64,000 bases of DNA from Proteobacteria bacterium UBA7415 (GTDB lineage Bacteria > Pseudomonadota > Gammaproteobacteria > Arenicellales > Arenicellaceae). The translations under genes were made by a program, and so were the position numbers. This document shows positions 48,497 through 58,248 of the stretch, piece by piece (position 1 is the stretch's first letter; every line of letters starts with the position of its first letter). The notes beneath the pieces were generated by a model that saw nothing but the letters and a program-made list of their open reading frames with translations, had not been told where the DNA came from and ran no database searches. The stretch spans positions 1-64,000 of the forward strand of contig DKML01000012.1 in assembly GCA_002470515.1 (NCBI GenBank). The letters run 5' to 3'.

Positions 48497-49858
48497 ATGA
48501 GACATGGCACAATCAGAAGGGTTAGGAGTTTATCGATTCTTATCCTGGATCTATTGCTCATAACGTCTACACTCTCCATCGCCTACTTTTGGAGAATTGG
48601 CGTCTGGCCTAATCCGTTCGACGTAGATCTTTGGCTTATAACGGCGACGTTTATTGCGGTTCTGTTTATAACCGGAACCTACTTTCGAGAGCGGTCTAGT
48701 GCACTGCCCAATTTACCGATTCGTACGTTCTTTATTTGTCTTTTAGGCGGGCTACTTTGCATTTTGTGGCTATATTTACTGGGGCCACGTTCTTTCAACC
48801 AATATTTTGGTCGCGGTATATTGCCTCTCGGCACTGTCGTAATAGGAACGCTCACCACACTTGGCAGACTCCTGATTAATAGGATGTACCACAACCAAGA
48901 AAGCGACCATAAGATCTTATATCTTGGCTACAGCGAGAGTGCTCGCAACTTTCTGCAAGAACTCCGAAATCATGCAGAGGTCAGAGCGATCACGATCATG
49001 TCGAATTCTAAACCACTCAAGCTGCCTAAACGAGTAAACCATCTTGAAGTTGATCAGTTTGCGCAGTCGCTTGACCAATCTTGGAACAGCATAATCATTG
49101 ACCCAGACTTTCACCCTGATCAAGCTCAACAATCCCTGCTCGTTAAGCACCGCCTAAGAGGTGCCAATATTGGCACATTGGCCGACTACTATGAGAAGAG
49201 TTGGTTTCAGGTGCCGGTATACGACATTGGTAATGATTGGTTTCTGCAGTCGACCGGGTTTTCAGTATTAAGTGATCCAGCGGCACAGCGCATAAAACGG
49301 CTGTTCGACATAATTCTGGCGCTAATCGTTTTAGTCTTGAGCGTGCCATTACTCATAATCAGCGCGCTTGCAATAAAACTTGACTCACCCGGCCCGGTTT
49401 TCTTTAGTCAACAACGAGTCGGATTCCGCGGTAACTTATTTACAATCTATAAATTGCGCACAATGGAGGTTTCAAAAGACAGCTCCGCTAAATGGGCGCA
49501 GCCAGACGACCCCCGCGTAACCAGAGTCGGTGGTTATTTACGCCAGTCACGAATCGACGAATTACCACAAGCTTGGAATGTCCTTAAGGGGGACATGAGT
49601 TTTGTTGGGCCTCGGCCAGAACAAGCTGAATTCACAGTTTGGTTAAGCGACGAGATTCCATTTTATGACCTTCGCCATCAAGTCAAACCAGGCATTACAG
49701 GCTGGGCCCAGGTAATATTTCCTTACGGCGCTTCAAAAGAGGATGCGATTAAGAAGCTTCAATACGAGCTATATTATATTAAGCATCAATCTCTTTTTCT
49801 TGACCTTAATATTTTAGTACGAACACTGATCACAGTATTTAAGCGTTCAGGGCGATAA
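48497..49858 (+). CDS. Polyprenyl-phosphate hexose-1-phosphate transferase (WbaP/WcaJ type)
   Basis: Initiating enzyme that puts the first sugar phosphate on undecaprenyl phosphate. The N-terminal half has four to five hydrophobic segments and a CoA-binding-like domain; the C-terminal catalytic domain (about 255-453) has KRLFDIILALIVLVLSVPLL, SPGPVFFSQQRVGFRG, YKLRTME and RIDELPQAWNVLKGDMSFVG followed by PRPE. 453 residues, ATG start. It would prime the glycan exported by the ABC system or a second polymer. Its last 12 bases overlap the end of the opposing membrane-protein gene. Confidence 0.93.
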   Translation: MRHGTIRRVRSLSILILDLLLITSTLSIAYFWRIGVWPNPFDVDLWLITATFIAVLFITGTYFRERSSALPNLPIRTFFICLLGGLLCILWLYLLGPRSFNQYFGRGILPLGTVVIGTLTTLGRLLINRMYHNQESDHKILYLGYSESARNFLQELRNHAEVRAITIMSNSKPLKLPKRVNHLEVDQFAQSLDQSWNSIIIDPDFHPDQAQQSLLVKHRLRGANIGTLADYYEKSWFQVPVYDIGNDWFLQSTGFSVLSDPAAQRIKRLFDIILALIVLVLSVPLLIISALAIKLDSPGPVFFSQQRVGFRGNLFTIYKLRTMEVSKDSSAKWAQPDDPRVTRVGGYLRQSRIDELPQAWNVLKGDMSFVGPRPEQAEFTVWLSDEIPFYDLRHQVKPGITGWAQVIFPYGASKEDAIKKLQYELYYIKHQSLFLDLNILVRTLITVFKRSGR

Positions 49859-52126
49859 TTCGACAAACTCATAAAGCACTAGATACCCGCCGTCATAAAG
49901 AGACTTAGCGTATTCTGTCAAAAACGGCTTAACAATATGGGCGCGATTGCCCTCACACGTAGAGCGGACATTTCTATTTATACGATCTTTGTTGAATATA
50001 TAGAACACTCTCTCATTTCGAACAGCATCCGCCAATATATTCCTTAAGCTCGCTTGTCCTTCTAAACCAATAGCGCCACACAATCCTCCCATTTGGTTGA
50101 ATTTTCGCCAACCTCCTAATTGGGCCACGCCATGATGACGATGGACGTTAACGACCGAGGCTTTCGCGTACGCAGAAACATAGTAGCTTGTTGCCAAATC
50201 GGCGAGAACGACACTTTTGTTGGGCACACGTTTTGCTATCTCGGTTAAGTCACTTGTGTATCTAAAGCTACTGTCATAAAAAACATAGTTTTGACCATAA
50301 TTTAGATTCCAGTGACGCTGCGCTGAACCAGCATTCCTTTTAAATGTGACCAACTCTGGTGAAAAATGGAAGCTACTTTGGCTGCTGAGCGCAACAACAG
50401 TGACGATAAATCCGATTGCCGACATCAAGGCTACTCGCGTCTTGCCGAAACGATTCTCAAACAGGGTGTGTAGTAATACGGCGTAGACTATTGGGTGAAA
50501 AATTATCAATGCGACTCGCCACGATGAATGGTATTGGCTAAGCGTGCTCCTAAACCAAGTATACAGATAAGGCGATATACATAATAAAAGCGCCACCGTA
50601 CCGCATGACACCAAAAACAAGGTAGCTCTACTCGGACGCAACCAAGCCAGGCACCAAGCTATAGGAACCGACAATATTCCGGAGTAGATCAACCCGCTAC
50701 GCAACTGGAGATGCCAACCAGGAACAAGCAACGTTCCCCCAAACCAGCCCTGACTTAACAACGCCCATTCATGGCTTTCACGAGTAGGATATGCCAACTC
50801 TGGATAGAATGCCGACGCCAGGTGCTGCCAGTCAATAATTGCCAAAAGCACCAGAACCGTGAGCGCTGCCAGAATCTGACGACTCTTCGACTGCTTGTCT
50901 GGCGCACGCTTAATTGCCAAAGCGACAATAGCCGAAAAAAGCAGTATAGGTACGGAATAGACCAAAAAGAAATCCACTGATTTACCTGTTCCTAAATATT
51001 TCATGAAAAACAGATAGATCGAAAAGAATAAAACACAGATAGCTAGCGCAATACCAACCCATTTATGTAGAAAAGACCAATTAGGCTCAAGACAAGTTGG
51101 GTCACGCAAAAGGAGGAGGCTAATTAGATAAGATGCCATCGCTACAAATAGCCACACTAATTCGACTTTATGCGTGAAATAGATAACGATGACACATAAC
51201 AAAAACACGACAAGATAGAACCATTGCATCCTAAGCATGTTCAACATCGGATTACGGGGCGCATTCTGGTTCGTGTAAGCCAACGCTTGATTGAGGCCTA
51301 GATTATCCATCATTCGAAATACAACAAAAAATGCGAAGAACCATGCAGTATATGAGACATGAGAAGGCCATGCTGACACGCGTAAATAGCTTGCCCCTAA
51401 CCCTGGAAGAAAAACATAGAGCGCTACTGCAATAGTGGCTACGGCACGGTTATTAGTTAACCCTAGAGCAAACAAAAAGAAGGCCATTAATTTCGCTATG
51501 GCTAACCATGGTGTTGCCGCATTAAAGAGTTCAGGCAAACTATGTGAGGAAACTAACTTTAGCACGGCCAAATTAATGTGCCAGAGCATTGGGTATTCTC
51601 GACCCGGCGCGTCGATTAAATGTGCGCTGGTGTTTGCAGTGCTCATATCCAAAGAGAGCGTGTTTGCCAGCGACAAATGCCACCAAGCGTCTGACACTTG
51701 CTCAATTAGAGCCCCGTTATAGAAAAGTAGCAAAGCCACCAATGCATAAAAAATGAATCGGCTACACATCCAAGGATCTAACAAGAAAGAAAAAGAAGTA
51801 GATGCGGGCGATTGGATTCGGTTTTGCTTGGCGGAAAAAAACCTGAGTGCAAGACAAAGTCCGACCGTTACAGCCACAACAGCTATTTTTATAAAGCTTG
51901 ACGCGCTCGCACCTGAAAAGCCAAAAGCGCTAGCAATCAAAAACAACCCCGCATTGATCAAGAGCGAGACTAGCAGACCCGTGACTAACAGCGCCTCATG
52001 TGTACCGAATATTTGCGCGGCGCTTGCGTTTAGCTGACGAACGAACAGTGTAAATAGAATACCGTTCACGAAAAGCGCGTAAACGATCCATAGATGCGCT
52101 TCCGCGTGAAAAAACAGCGGCATCAT
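49847..52126 (-). CDS. Large polytopic membrane protein, possibly GT-C-like
   Basis: 759 residues with about a dozen hydrophobic segments through residue 580, then a soluble C-terminal part of about 170 residues. The first external loop contains SDAWWHLSLANTLSLD near 146, which resembles the acidic loop of GT-C glycosyltransferases that use lipid-linked sugars; TAWFFAFFVVFRM and the later EYPMLWHINL are common in such membrane proteins. I do not recognise a specific family. Alternatives are a polymerase or ligase. It starts 31 bases after the epimerase gene on the same strand and ends overlapping the sugar transferase. Confidence 0.7.
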   Translation of the reverse strand: MMPLFFHAEAHLWIVYALFVNGILFTLFVRQLNASAAQIFGTHEALLVTGLLVSLLINAGLFLIASAFGFSGASASSFIKIAVVAVTVGLCLALRFFSAKQNRIQSPASTSFSFLLDPWMCSRFIFYALVALLLFYNGALIEQVSDAWWHLSLANTLSLDMSTANTSAHLIDAPGREYPMLWHINLAVLKLVSSHSLPELFNAATPWLAIAKLMAFFLFALGLTNNRAVATIAVALYVFLPGLGASYLRVSAWPSHVSYTAWFFAFFVVFRMMDNLGLNQALAYTNQNAPRNPMLNMLRMQWFYLVVFLLCVIVIYFTHKVELVWLFVAMASYLISLLLLRDPTCLEPNWSFLHKWVGIALAICVLFFSIYLFFMKYLGTGKSVDFFLVYSVPILLFSAIVALAIKRAPDKQSKSRQILAALTVLVLLAIIDWQHLASAFYPELAYPTRESHEWALLSQGWFGGTLLVPGWHLQLRSGLIYSGILSVPIAWCLAWLRPSRATLFLVSCGTVALLLCISPYLYTWFRSTLSQYHSSWRVALIIFHPIVYAVLLHTLFENRFGKTRVALMSAIGFIVTVVALSSQSSFHFSPELVTFKRNAGSAQRHWNLNYGQNYVFYDSSFRYTSDLTEIAKRVPNKSVVLADLATSYYVSAYAKASVVNVHRHHGVAQLGGWRKFNQMGGLCGAIGLEGQASLRNILADAVRNERVFYIFNKDRINRNVRSTCEGNRAHIVKPFLTEYAKSLYDGGYLVLYEFVELSP

Positions 52127-52156
52127 ATAGTTAACTCACATTTTGCCAACCAATCA

Positions 52157-53125
52157 TTAACCATAGTAAGATTTATACCACTGTGCGAACCGCTCTACGC
52201 CTTCTTCGACGGACACTCTTGGAGAGTAACCATAGTCTCGCTTTAGAGCGGATGTGTCGGCCATAGTTCTAGGAACATCACCGTCTTGCATCGGCATAAA
52301 ATTAATATCTGCTTCAACCCCTAAAGAATCGCTCATAGCTGCAATAAAATCCATGAGCGGAACTTGTTGTCCACGGCCGATATTGTAGACCTCATACCGC
52401 CCCGCAGGTGTATCACTAGTTGTCACTCGCAAAACGCCCTCGCTAATATCGTCGATGTAAGTGAAATCTCGAATCATCTCTCCGTTATTGTAGACAGGAA
52501 TTGGTTCGCCTTTGAGCATGCGCTCAGCAAACCTAAATGGCGCCATGTCAGGTCGTCCCCAAGGCCCATAAACAGTGAAAAATCGTAAGCCCGTGCACGC
52601 CAAACCGTATAAGTGCGAATAACTGTGTGCCATTAATTCATTGGCTTTCTTTGTCGCGGCATAAAGCGAGACAGGATTGTCTACCCGATCCGTTTCTTTG
52701 AATGGGAAGTTTTTATTTGCACCGTAAACAGAGCTAGATGATGCGTACACTAAGTGCTTAACGCCAGAATGACGACAACCTTCGAGAATTGCTCCAAAAC
52801 CCACCAAATTTGAATCGATATACGAATCAGGGTTTTCGAGCGAATACCTTACACCTGCCTGAGCCGCTAAGTGCACCACGGTATCAAAGCTTTCCTTCGC
52901 GAACATATCTTTCATCAAAGGGCGATCATGAACATCACCCTCCAGCAATTTAAAATTGTGGGTCGGGTGCTTACCAATCACTTTAGCAATACGGTCGCGT
53001 TTAAGCTCTGGAGTATAGTAATCGTTGAAATTATCAACGCCCACCACCTGATGTCCCGCGGCTAACAGCCTCGAAGTCAGGTCTGCACCAATAAATCCAG
53101 CAACACCAGTAACCAAAACTTTCAT
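52157..53125 (-). CDS. NAD-dependent epimerase, probably UDP-glucuronate 4-epimerase
   Basis: Extended SDR that probably interconverts UDP-glucuronate and UDP-galacturonate. VTGVAGFIGADLTSRL binds NAD; YASSSSVYGANKNFPF and YAATKKANELMAHSYSHLYG supply the catalytic Ser and Tyr-x-x-x-Lys; FFTVYGPWGRPDMAPFRF is the hallmark of the UDP-glucuronate epimerase branch. I start it at the ATG at 53125 (MKVLVTGVAGF, 322 residues) because the 20-residue extension to 53185 has no family counterpart. It ends the polysaccharide island on the minus strand, 143 bases from divergent mtaD. Confidence 0.88.
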   Translation of the reverse strand: MKVLVTGVAGFIGADLTSRLLAAGHQVVGVDNFNDYYTPELKRDRIAKVIGKHPTHNFKLLEGDVHDRPLMKDMFAKESFDTVVHLAAQAGVRYSLENPDSYIDSNLVGFGAILEGCRHSGVKHLVYASSSSVYGANKNFPFKETDRVDNPVSLYAATKKANELMAHSYSHLYGLACTGLRFFTVYGPWGRPDMAPFRFAERMLKGEPIPVYNNGEMIRDFTYIDDISEGVLRVTTSDTPAGRYEVYNIGRGQQVPLMDFIAAMSDSLGVEADINFMPMQDGDVPRTMADTSALKRDYGYSPRVSVEEGVERFAQWYKSYYG

Positions 53126-53268
53126 ACAAAATCTCTTTAAAGTTAGTCTACGCCTGCAATAGAGGCACCAAATTTGTCTTACCAAATCCAGTTAAATATG
53201 GTGCGTAAATACGTTTGAACACGCATTATATATTACAATCGCTGCTTCCCCCATGACACTCAAGCACT

Positions 53269-54588
53269 ATGAACACAAAACCTCTATTGTTTTGCCCTCG
53301 CTGGCTAGTGCCCGTAGTACCGCACAACACCAATTACCGCGACTATGCTGTATTAGTTGAACGCGGCAAAATTAGTGCAATCGGCCCTCGCGAAGAATTG
53401 ATCGTAAGGCATCCAGACGCAGAACGCATTGAACTTAATGATCATGTATTGCTGCCTGGCTTTATTAACGCGCATACGCATGCTGCTATGAGCCTTTTGC
53501 GTGGAATCGCAGATGATCTTCCTCTAGAAACGTGGTTACACGACCACATATGGCCCGCCGAAGCCAAATGGGTTGATGAGCAATTTATTGAAGACGGCAG
53601 TGAACTTGCTATTGCTGAGATGTTGAGCGGCGGTACAACATGCTTCTCTGATATGTACTTTTTTCCGGAGCTTACGGCCAAAGTTGCCCAAGAAATGGGC
53701 ATACGGGCGGTTGTAGGCTCTATTGTTCTCGATTTCCCTACTATTGGAGGAGACAACGCTGACGAATACATAGCTAAAGGGCTCACCCTGCATGATGAGT
53801 TGCAAGCCTACTCAAACGTCTATACGAGCTTTGCGCCACATTCGCCCTACGCTGTTTCAGACGAGCCTTTACTAAGAGTCCAAACGCTAGCTGACGAACT
53901 GCAAATACCCATTCACATTCATGTACACGAGACTGAGCACGAAGTTAATGAATCGTTAGCATTGCATGAACAAACGCCTTTAGACCGACTCGAAGATCTT
54001 GGTCTGCTGACTCCGCGTTTAGTCACTGTACACATGACGCTACTTGACGATGTTCAAATTAACAAACTTGCAGAGTTCGGTGTAAGTGTTGTTCACTGCC
54101 CAGAATCCAATATGAAGCTCGCAAGCGGAATTTGTCCTGTCAGCAAATTATTAGAGGCCGATGTTAATGTCGCTTTAGGCACAGATGGGGCCGCGAGTAA
54201 CAACGATCTATGCATGTTTGGTGAGATGCGCTCCGCGAGCTTATTGGCAAAAGTGAGTTCTGGTGATGCCTCAGCCCTACCCGCCTGGCAAGCTTTAGAA
54301 ATGGCCACTATCAATGGGGCGAAAGCACTCAACTTAGACTCTGAAATTGGTAGCATTGAGGTTGGTAAGGCGGCTGACATGATTGCTGTTAACTTATCAA
54401 GCTTCGCCACCAGCCCGGTCTATGACCCAGTATCTGCACTTGTTTTCAGCTGTAGTCGTGACCAAGTAAGTGATGTGTGGGTAAACGGCAATCATCTCGT
54501 TAAGAAGGGCCAGTTAAGCAGCGTTAATACTCCCAACTTGGTAGCAACGGCAAATAAATGGGCTGAACGCATAAGTACGATCAAATAA
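53269..54588 (+). CDS. mtaD: 5-methylthioadenosine/S-adenosylhomocysteine deaminase
   Basis: Zinc amidohydrolase that deaminates methylthioadenosine, and often S-adenosylhomocysteine, to the inosyl forms in methionine salvage. Metal ligands: FINAHTHAAMSLLRG near 66, HIHVHETEHE near 215, VTVHMTLLDD and ALGTDGAASNNDL near 302. 439 residues, ATG start. The mtaD-ubiG-mupP-yciK order that follows is the pseudomonad arrangement. mtaD lies next to the gyrA region there, so this gene marks the right border of the inserted island. Other TRZ/ATZ deaminases are possible. Confidence 0.9.
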   Translation: MNTKPLLFCPRWLVPVVPHNTNYRDYAVLVERGKISAIGPREELIVRHPDAERIELNDHVLLPGFINAHTHAAMSLLRGIADDLPLETWLHDHIWPAEAKWVDEQFIEDGSELAIAEMLSGGTTCFSDMYFFPELTAKVAQEMGIRAVVGSIVLDFPTIGGDNADEYIAKGLTLHDELQAYSNVYTSFAPHSPYAVSDEPLLRVQTLADELQIPIHIHVHETEHEVNESLALHEQTPLDRLEDLGLLTPRLVTVHMTLLDDVQINKLAEFGVSVVHCPESNMKLASGICPVSKLLEADVNVALGTDGAASNNDLCMFGEMRSASLLAKVSSGDASALPAWQALEMATINGAKALNLDSEIGSIEVGKAADMIAVNLSSFATSPVYDPVSALVFSCSRDQVSDVWVNGNHLVKKGQLSSVNTPNLVATANKWAERISTIK

Positions 54589-54672
54589 ACTATATTCTTA
54601 ATGTACACACACCATTTAGACCAAATACGTAATACGGATAAGCAACATGTATAGGCAACAAGGAATAACACT

Positions 54673-55377
54673 ATGAGCGCAAACGTTGATTTTGCAGAAG
54701 TCCAAAAATTTGAAGATTTAGCCTCTCGCTGGTGGGACCCCACCGGTGAGTTTAAACCACTGCACAAAATTAATCCCCTGCGGACTGATTACATAAACTT
54801 GCACTCGCCTGTGACCGGCCTGAAGGTTCTAGATGTTGGTTGCGGTGGCGGCTTAGTGAGTGAGGCGCTCGCTAGTTTTGGTGCCGATGTTAAGGGAATA
54901 GACATGGGTGAGGCGCCACTCAACGTGGCTAAGCTTCATCTGTTGGAAAGTGGACTAGAAGTTGACTATGAGCGAATTACTGCAGAAGAGTTGGCTAAAC
55001 AAACCCCTGAAACTTATGACGTAATCACCTGCCTTGAAATGCTCGAGCATGTCCCAAAGCCCGCGTCGGTCATAAAAGCATGTGCCGACATGCTCAAACC
55101 TGATGGCACAATCTACTTTTCAACGATTAACCGCAACCCCAAAGCATGGTTACTTGCTGTCGTCGGCGCAGAGTACGTATTGAATATGTTACCTAAGGGT
55201 ACGCATGAATACGATAAATTCATTAAGCCGTCGGAACTGCAACAATATGCTTTTGAGGCAGGTATTGAATTTGAAGATATTATTGGCTTGCATTTTAACC
55301 CGTTGACCCAGCGATACTGGTTAGCCCCTGGAGTTGATGTTAACTACATGGTCAGAGCCCGCAAGATCAAATCATGA
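54673..55377 (+). CDS. ubiG: Ubiquinone biosynthesis O-methyltransferase
   Basis: Performs both O-methylations of ubiquinone synthesis. Family traits are [19 protein letters not shown] at the N terminus, the SAM motif [15 protein letters not shown] near 52, [13 protein letters not shown], and [10 protein letters not shown] at the C terminus. 234 residues, ATG start preceded by AGGA about ten bases away. It overlaps mupP by 4 bases (ATGA), so translation is coupled. Confidence 0.97.
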   Translation: MSANVDFAEVQKFEDLASRWWDPTGEFKPLHKINPLRTDYINLHSPVTGLKVLDVGCGGGLVSEALASFGADVKGIDMGEAPLNVAKLHLLESGLEVDYERITAEELAKQTPETYDVITCLEMLEHVPKPASVIKACADMLKPDGTIYFSTINRNPKAWLLAVVGAEYVLNMLPKGTHEYDKFIKPSELQQYAFEAGIEFEDIIGLHFNPLTQRYWLAPGVDVNYMVRARKIKS

Positions 55378-56054
55378 GACTAACAGCCTTACTGCTTGAC
55401 CTTGACGGCACCCTCGTGGATACAGCACCAGACATGGTCGGGGCACTTAATCGATTGCTCCTCAAACACGCTGAAAGTGAAGTCGACTACAGCCGAGCCG
55501 CCAAAGAAGTATCCAATGGTGGTTTAGCATTAGTCCGGCATGGCTTTGGCGCTGAGTTAAGCGAGATCGAAGAACAGTCTTTGTTAAAGGAATTTTTAAG
55601 CATTTACGCAGAATATGTGTGTGTAGACAGCGTGGTATATCCAGGAATGCTAGAGTGCTTGGACTTTTGCGAAGAACACGAAATACCATGGGGTGTTATC
55701 ACTAACAAGCCGCTCGCACTCGCGAAGGACGTACTATCTGGTTTTGAGTTATTAGACCGCGCCAAGGTGTTATTAGGTGGCGATAGCCTTCCCGTAAAAA
55801 AACCTGACCCAGTACCTCTCTTGCACAGTGCAATGTTACTTAATTTGGCGCCTAGCGAGTGCCTATATGTTGGTGACCACGTGCGCGACATCCAAGCTGC
55901 AAAAGCCGCTGGTATGGACTCTGCTGCGGCGAATTGGGGCTACATTGAAAGCGGTGTGAATGTAGAGACTTGGAACCCAGACATTATTCTTAACAGCCCT
56001 GCGGGCCTGAATCGTTATCTACAGGAACGTGTGCTCGAAACCTCTGCACACTAA
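55374..56054 (+). CDS. mupP: HAD phosphatase, probably N-acetylmuramic acid 6-phosphate phosphatase
   Basis: HAD-superfamily hydrolase: [16 protein letters not shown] (nucleophile Asp), [11 protein letters not shown] (motif II), KKPDPVPLL (Lys) and [16 protein letters not shown] (motif IV Asp). The 226 residues resemble phosphoglycolate phosphatase, the common automatic name. In Pseudomonas the gene in this exact place, between ubiG and yciK, is MupP of the anhydro-MurNAc recycling path that bypasses MurA, so context favours that role. Biochemical proof is absent. Confidence 0.85.
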   Translation: MRLTALLLDLDGTLVDTAPDMVGALNRLLLKHAESEVDYSRAAKEVSNGGLALVRHGFGAELSEIEEQSLLKEFLSIYAEYVCVDSVVYPGMLECLDFCEEHEIPWGVITNKPLALAKDVLSGFELLDRAKVLLGGDSLPVKKPDPVPLLHSAMLLNLAPSECLYVGDHVRDIQAAKAAGMDSAAANWGYIESGVNVETWNPDIILNSPAGLNRYLQERVLETSAH

Positions 56055-56097
56055 CCATGAGTAGTTCCAAAAGCCCTTACTGTGACCAGCTGAACTA

Positions 56098-57396
56098 ATG
56101 CTCAACGCCCTACAAAAAAGCTTATCTGCATGGGGAATTACGCTGAGTGACAATGCTCTTCTATTGTTACTACTTTTGATTGCGGTATTGCTTGGAGTAC
56201 TTGTAGGGATAGCGCTCAACACAGAAAAGTCGCGTCGCCGTGTCTTAGCCTCGGAGGCGGCGCACCAAGCGCAACGCCGCCAAGAGCAAGACCTAGTGGA
56301 CGACCAGCTCGACCGAATGCAACACCAATTTGCTAATTTGGCTCAGCAAGCGTTAAACGCCAACAATTCAACATTCATGAATTTGGCACAGCAACAATTT
56401 AGACAACTGACACAAAGCGCGAGTAGTGAGTTTAAGCTGCGCCACCAAGGGTTCGAAAACCTGTTAGAGCCGATACGTACCAGCCTGCAAAAAACAGAAC
56501 ACCAACTCACTAAGATTGACGCGCTTCGTTTGGCGAGCGAAACAAAGCTAGAAGAACAAATTAAGCAGGTACTGGGTAGTCATCAAGAACTGCACACGCA
56601 AACACGCAATTTGGTCACTGCTCTGCGACGCCCAGAAGTGCGCGGGCAATGGGGTGAGCTTACTCTAAAGAGATTAGTAGAGATGGCAGGCATGTCGCAG
56701 TTTTGCGACTTTACTGAGCAGCCATCCGTGCGTACCGATGACGCTCTACTTCGCCCCGACATGGTCATTAACCTCCCAAACAATCGGTCCATTGTCGTAG
56801 ATGTTAAGACCCCTCTAGATGCTTACCTGAGTGCACATGAGAGCAGTGATGTGCGTGAGCAGCAAAGGTTCACCAAGCAACATGCTAGCAATGTACGTAA
56901 ACGTATTGTCGAACTTAGCCGCAAAAAATATTGGGAGCAGTTTGCTGGCTCAGCCGACTTCGTACTCCTTTTCATTCCTGGCGACCAATTCCTGAATGCG
57001 GCTCTAGACGCTGACCCATCCCTGCTAGAATACGCCATTGAAAACAAAGTCCTTTTGACCACGCCAACCAGTTTGATCGGCTTACTCAAAACAATCGCAT
57101 ATGGTTGGCAAAACGACACCTTGAGTCGCAACACAACTGAGATTCGTCAAACTGGCGACACTCTACTAAAACGCCTCAACATACTTGAAAAACACCTAGG
57201 TAAATTGGGCCGCAATCTAGACCAAAGCTTAGAACAGTTTAATCGGGCGCTTGGCTCATTTAACCGCAACCTCAAGCCTACTGCGCAAAAATTAAACGAG
57301 CTGGGTATTGGGCAGGCACGCGATGCTGACGAGCTGAATGACAAATCAAGTGACAACTCAAACGAAAATTCAAATGACAAGCAAGACGCTAGTTAA
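56098..57396 (+). CDS. rmuC: DNA recombination protein RmuC
   Basis: RmuC-family protein, linked in E. coli to limiting inversion at short repeats; exact activity unclear, with a PD-(D/E)XK-like core. The 432 residues have a hydrophobic anchor (about 18-40), a long coiled coil (about 45-165), then the conserved domain: ALRRPEVRGQWGELTLKRLV, LLRPDMVINLPNN, VDVKTPLDAY and FVLLFIPGDQFLNAAL. The Asn-, Asp- and Ser-rich C terminus is low complexity. It is inserted between mupP and yciK. Confidence 0.95.
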   Translation: MLNALQKSLSAWGITLSDNALLLLLLLIAVLLGVLVGIALNTEKSRRRVLASEAAHQAQRRQEQDLVDDQLDRMQHQFANLAQQALNANNSTFMNLAQQQFRQLTQSASSEFKLRHQGFENLLEPIRTSLQKTEHQLTKIDALRLASETKLEEQIKQVLGSHQELHTQTRNLVTALRRPEVRGQWGELTLKRLVEMAGMSQFCDFTEQPSVRTDDALLRPDMVINLPNNRSIVVDVKTPLDAYLSAHESSDVREQQRFTKQHASNVRKRIVELSRKKYWEQFAGSADFVLLFIPGDQFLNAALDADPSLLEYAIENKVLLTTPTSLIGLLKTIAYGWQNDTLSRNTTEIRQTGDTLLKRLNILEKHLGKLGRNLDQSLEQFNRALGSFNRNLKPTAQKLNELGIGQARDADELNDKSSDNSNENSNDKQDAS

Positions 57397-57439
57397 TAGA
57401 AATAGACAAAAATAATATAATCACAAAACTCTTATTAAG

Positions 57440-58198
57440 ATGAACACAACTCAAATGAATTGGCGCGAGACCACTCCAGATCTGAACCTACTAAAAGGTA
57501 AGAAGATACTGGTTACTGGCGCTGCCGACGGTATTGGCCGCGCTGTGAGTATTGCGTTAGCCCGGGCTGGGGCGACAGTCATCATTTTAGATCATAAGGC
57601 TCGACACCTTGAAAAACTTTACGATCAAATCACTGCAGAACAAGCATCTGAACCGGTAATAGTGCCACTTGATCTAGAGACGTTGACTCCCGAAGGTGCA
57701 ACTCAATTGGCTCAAAGCCTTTACGACGAATTTGGTCATATTGATGGCGTGTTACACAATGCGGCGGAACTGGGCTCGCCCAGCCCATTAGACCAATACG
57801 ACATGGCTTACTGGGATAAGGTAATGAACATCAATGCGAGAGCGCCATACCTGCTAACTCGAGCTCTATTGCCAGTGCTTCGATTAGCGCCTAGCGGGCA
57901 AGTAATATTCACCACTGCTGACTGTGCTATCGACCCACAAGCCTATTGGGGCGCTTACGCGATTGCGTATGCATCGGTCGAAGCCCAAATGAAAATTTGG
58001 TCTGAAGAGCTGATGCAAACAAGCAACATTGCCGTTAACAGCCTAGACCCTGGAGCAGTTAGAACCAGCTTAAGGCGACGCTCACATCCAGGTGAAGATC
58101 AAAATGGCCTTACTTTGCCTCAAGAAATTACGCCGGTTTACTTAAAGTTACTTTGTGGTGATCATAAACTGCAGGGGCAACATATTATAATTAGCTAA
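57440..58198 (+). CDS. yciK: YciK-family short-chain dehydrogenase with altered catalytic site
   Basis: SDR of 252 residues with the cofactor motif VTGAADGIGRAV near 26 and the NAA and NINARAPYLLT motifs. Length, N terminus and location next to mupP identify it as YciK. The catalytic Tyr173 is in WGAYAIAYASVEAQ, but the Lys expected four residues on is Tyr177, and the catalytic Ser region reads FTTADCAIDPQ. The reductase activity may therefore be lost or changed. ATG start. Function of YciK is not well established even in E. coli. Confidence 0.88.
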   Translation: MNTTQMNWRETTPDLNLLKGKKILVTGAADGIGRAVSIALARAGATVIILDHKARHLEKLYDQITAEQASEPVIVPLDLETLTPEGATQLAQSLYDEFGHIDGVLHNAAELGSPSPLDQYDMAYWDKVMNINARAPYLLTRALLPVLRLAPSGQVIFTTADCAIDPQAYWGAYAIAYASVEAQMKIWSEELMQTSNIAVNSLDPGAVRTSLRRRSHPGEDQNGLTLPQEITPVYLKLLCGDHKLQGQHIIIS

Positions 58199-58248
58199 CA
58201 CCCTGTCATGCGAGTCAACCGACCGAGCACTCTAGTGACACGCAGGCT

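Noticed and set aside
33301..53125. Search for defence systems, prophage or insertion sequences as an explanation of the island
   Set aside because: No transposase, integrase, CRISPR repeat, nuclease or toxin-antitoxin pair is visible; nearly every gene fits glycan synthesis or export.
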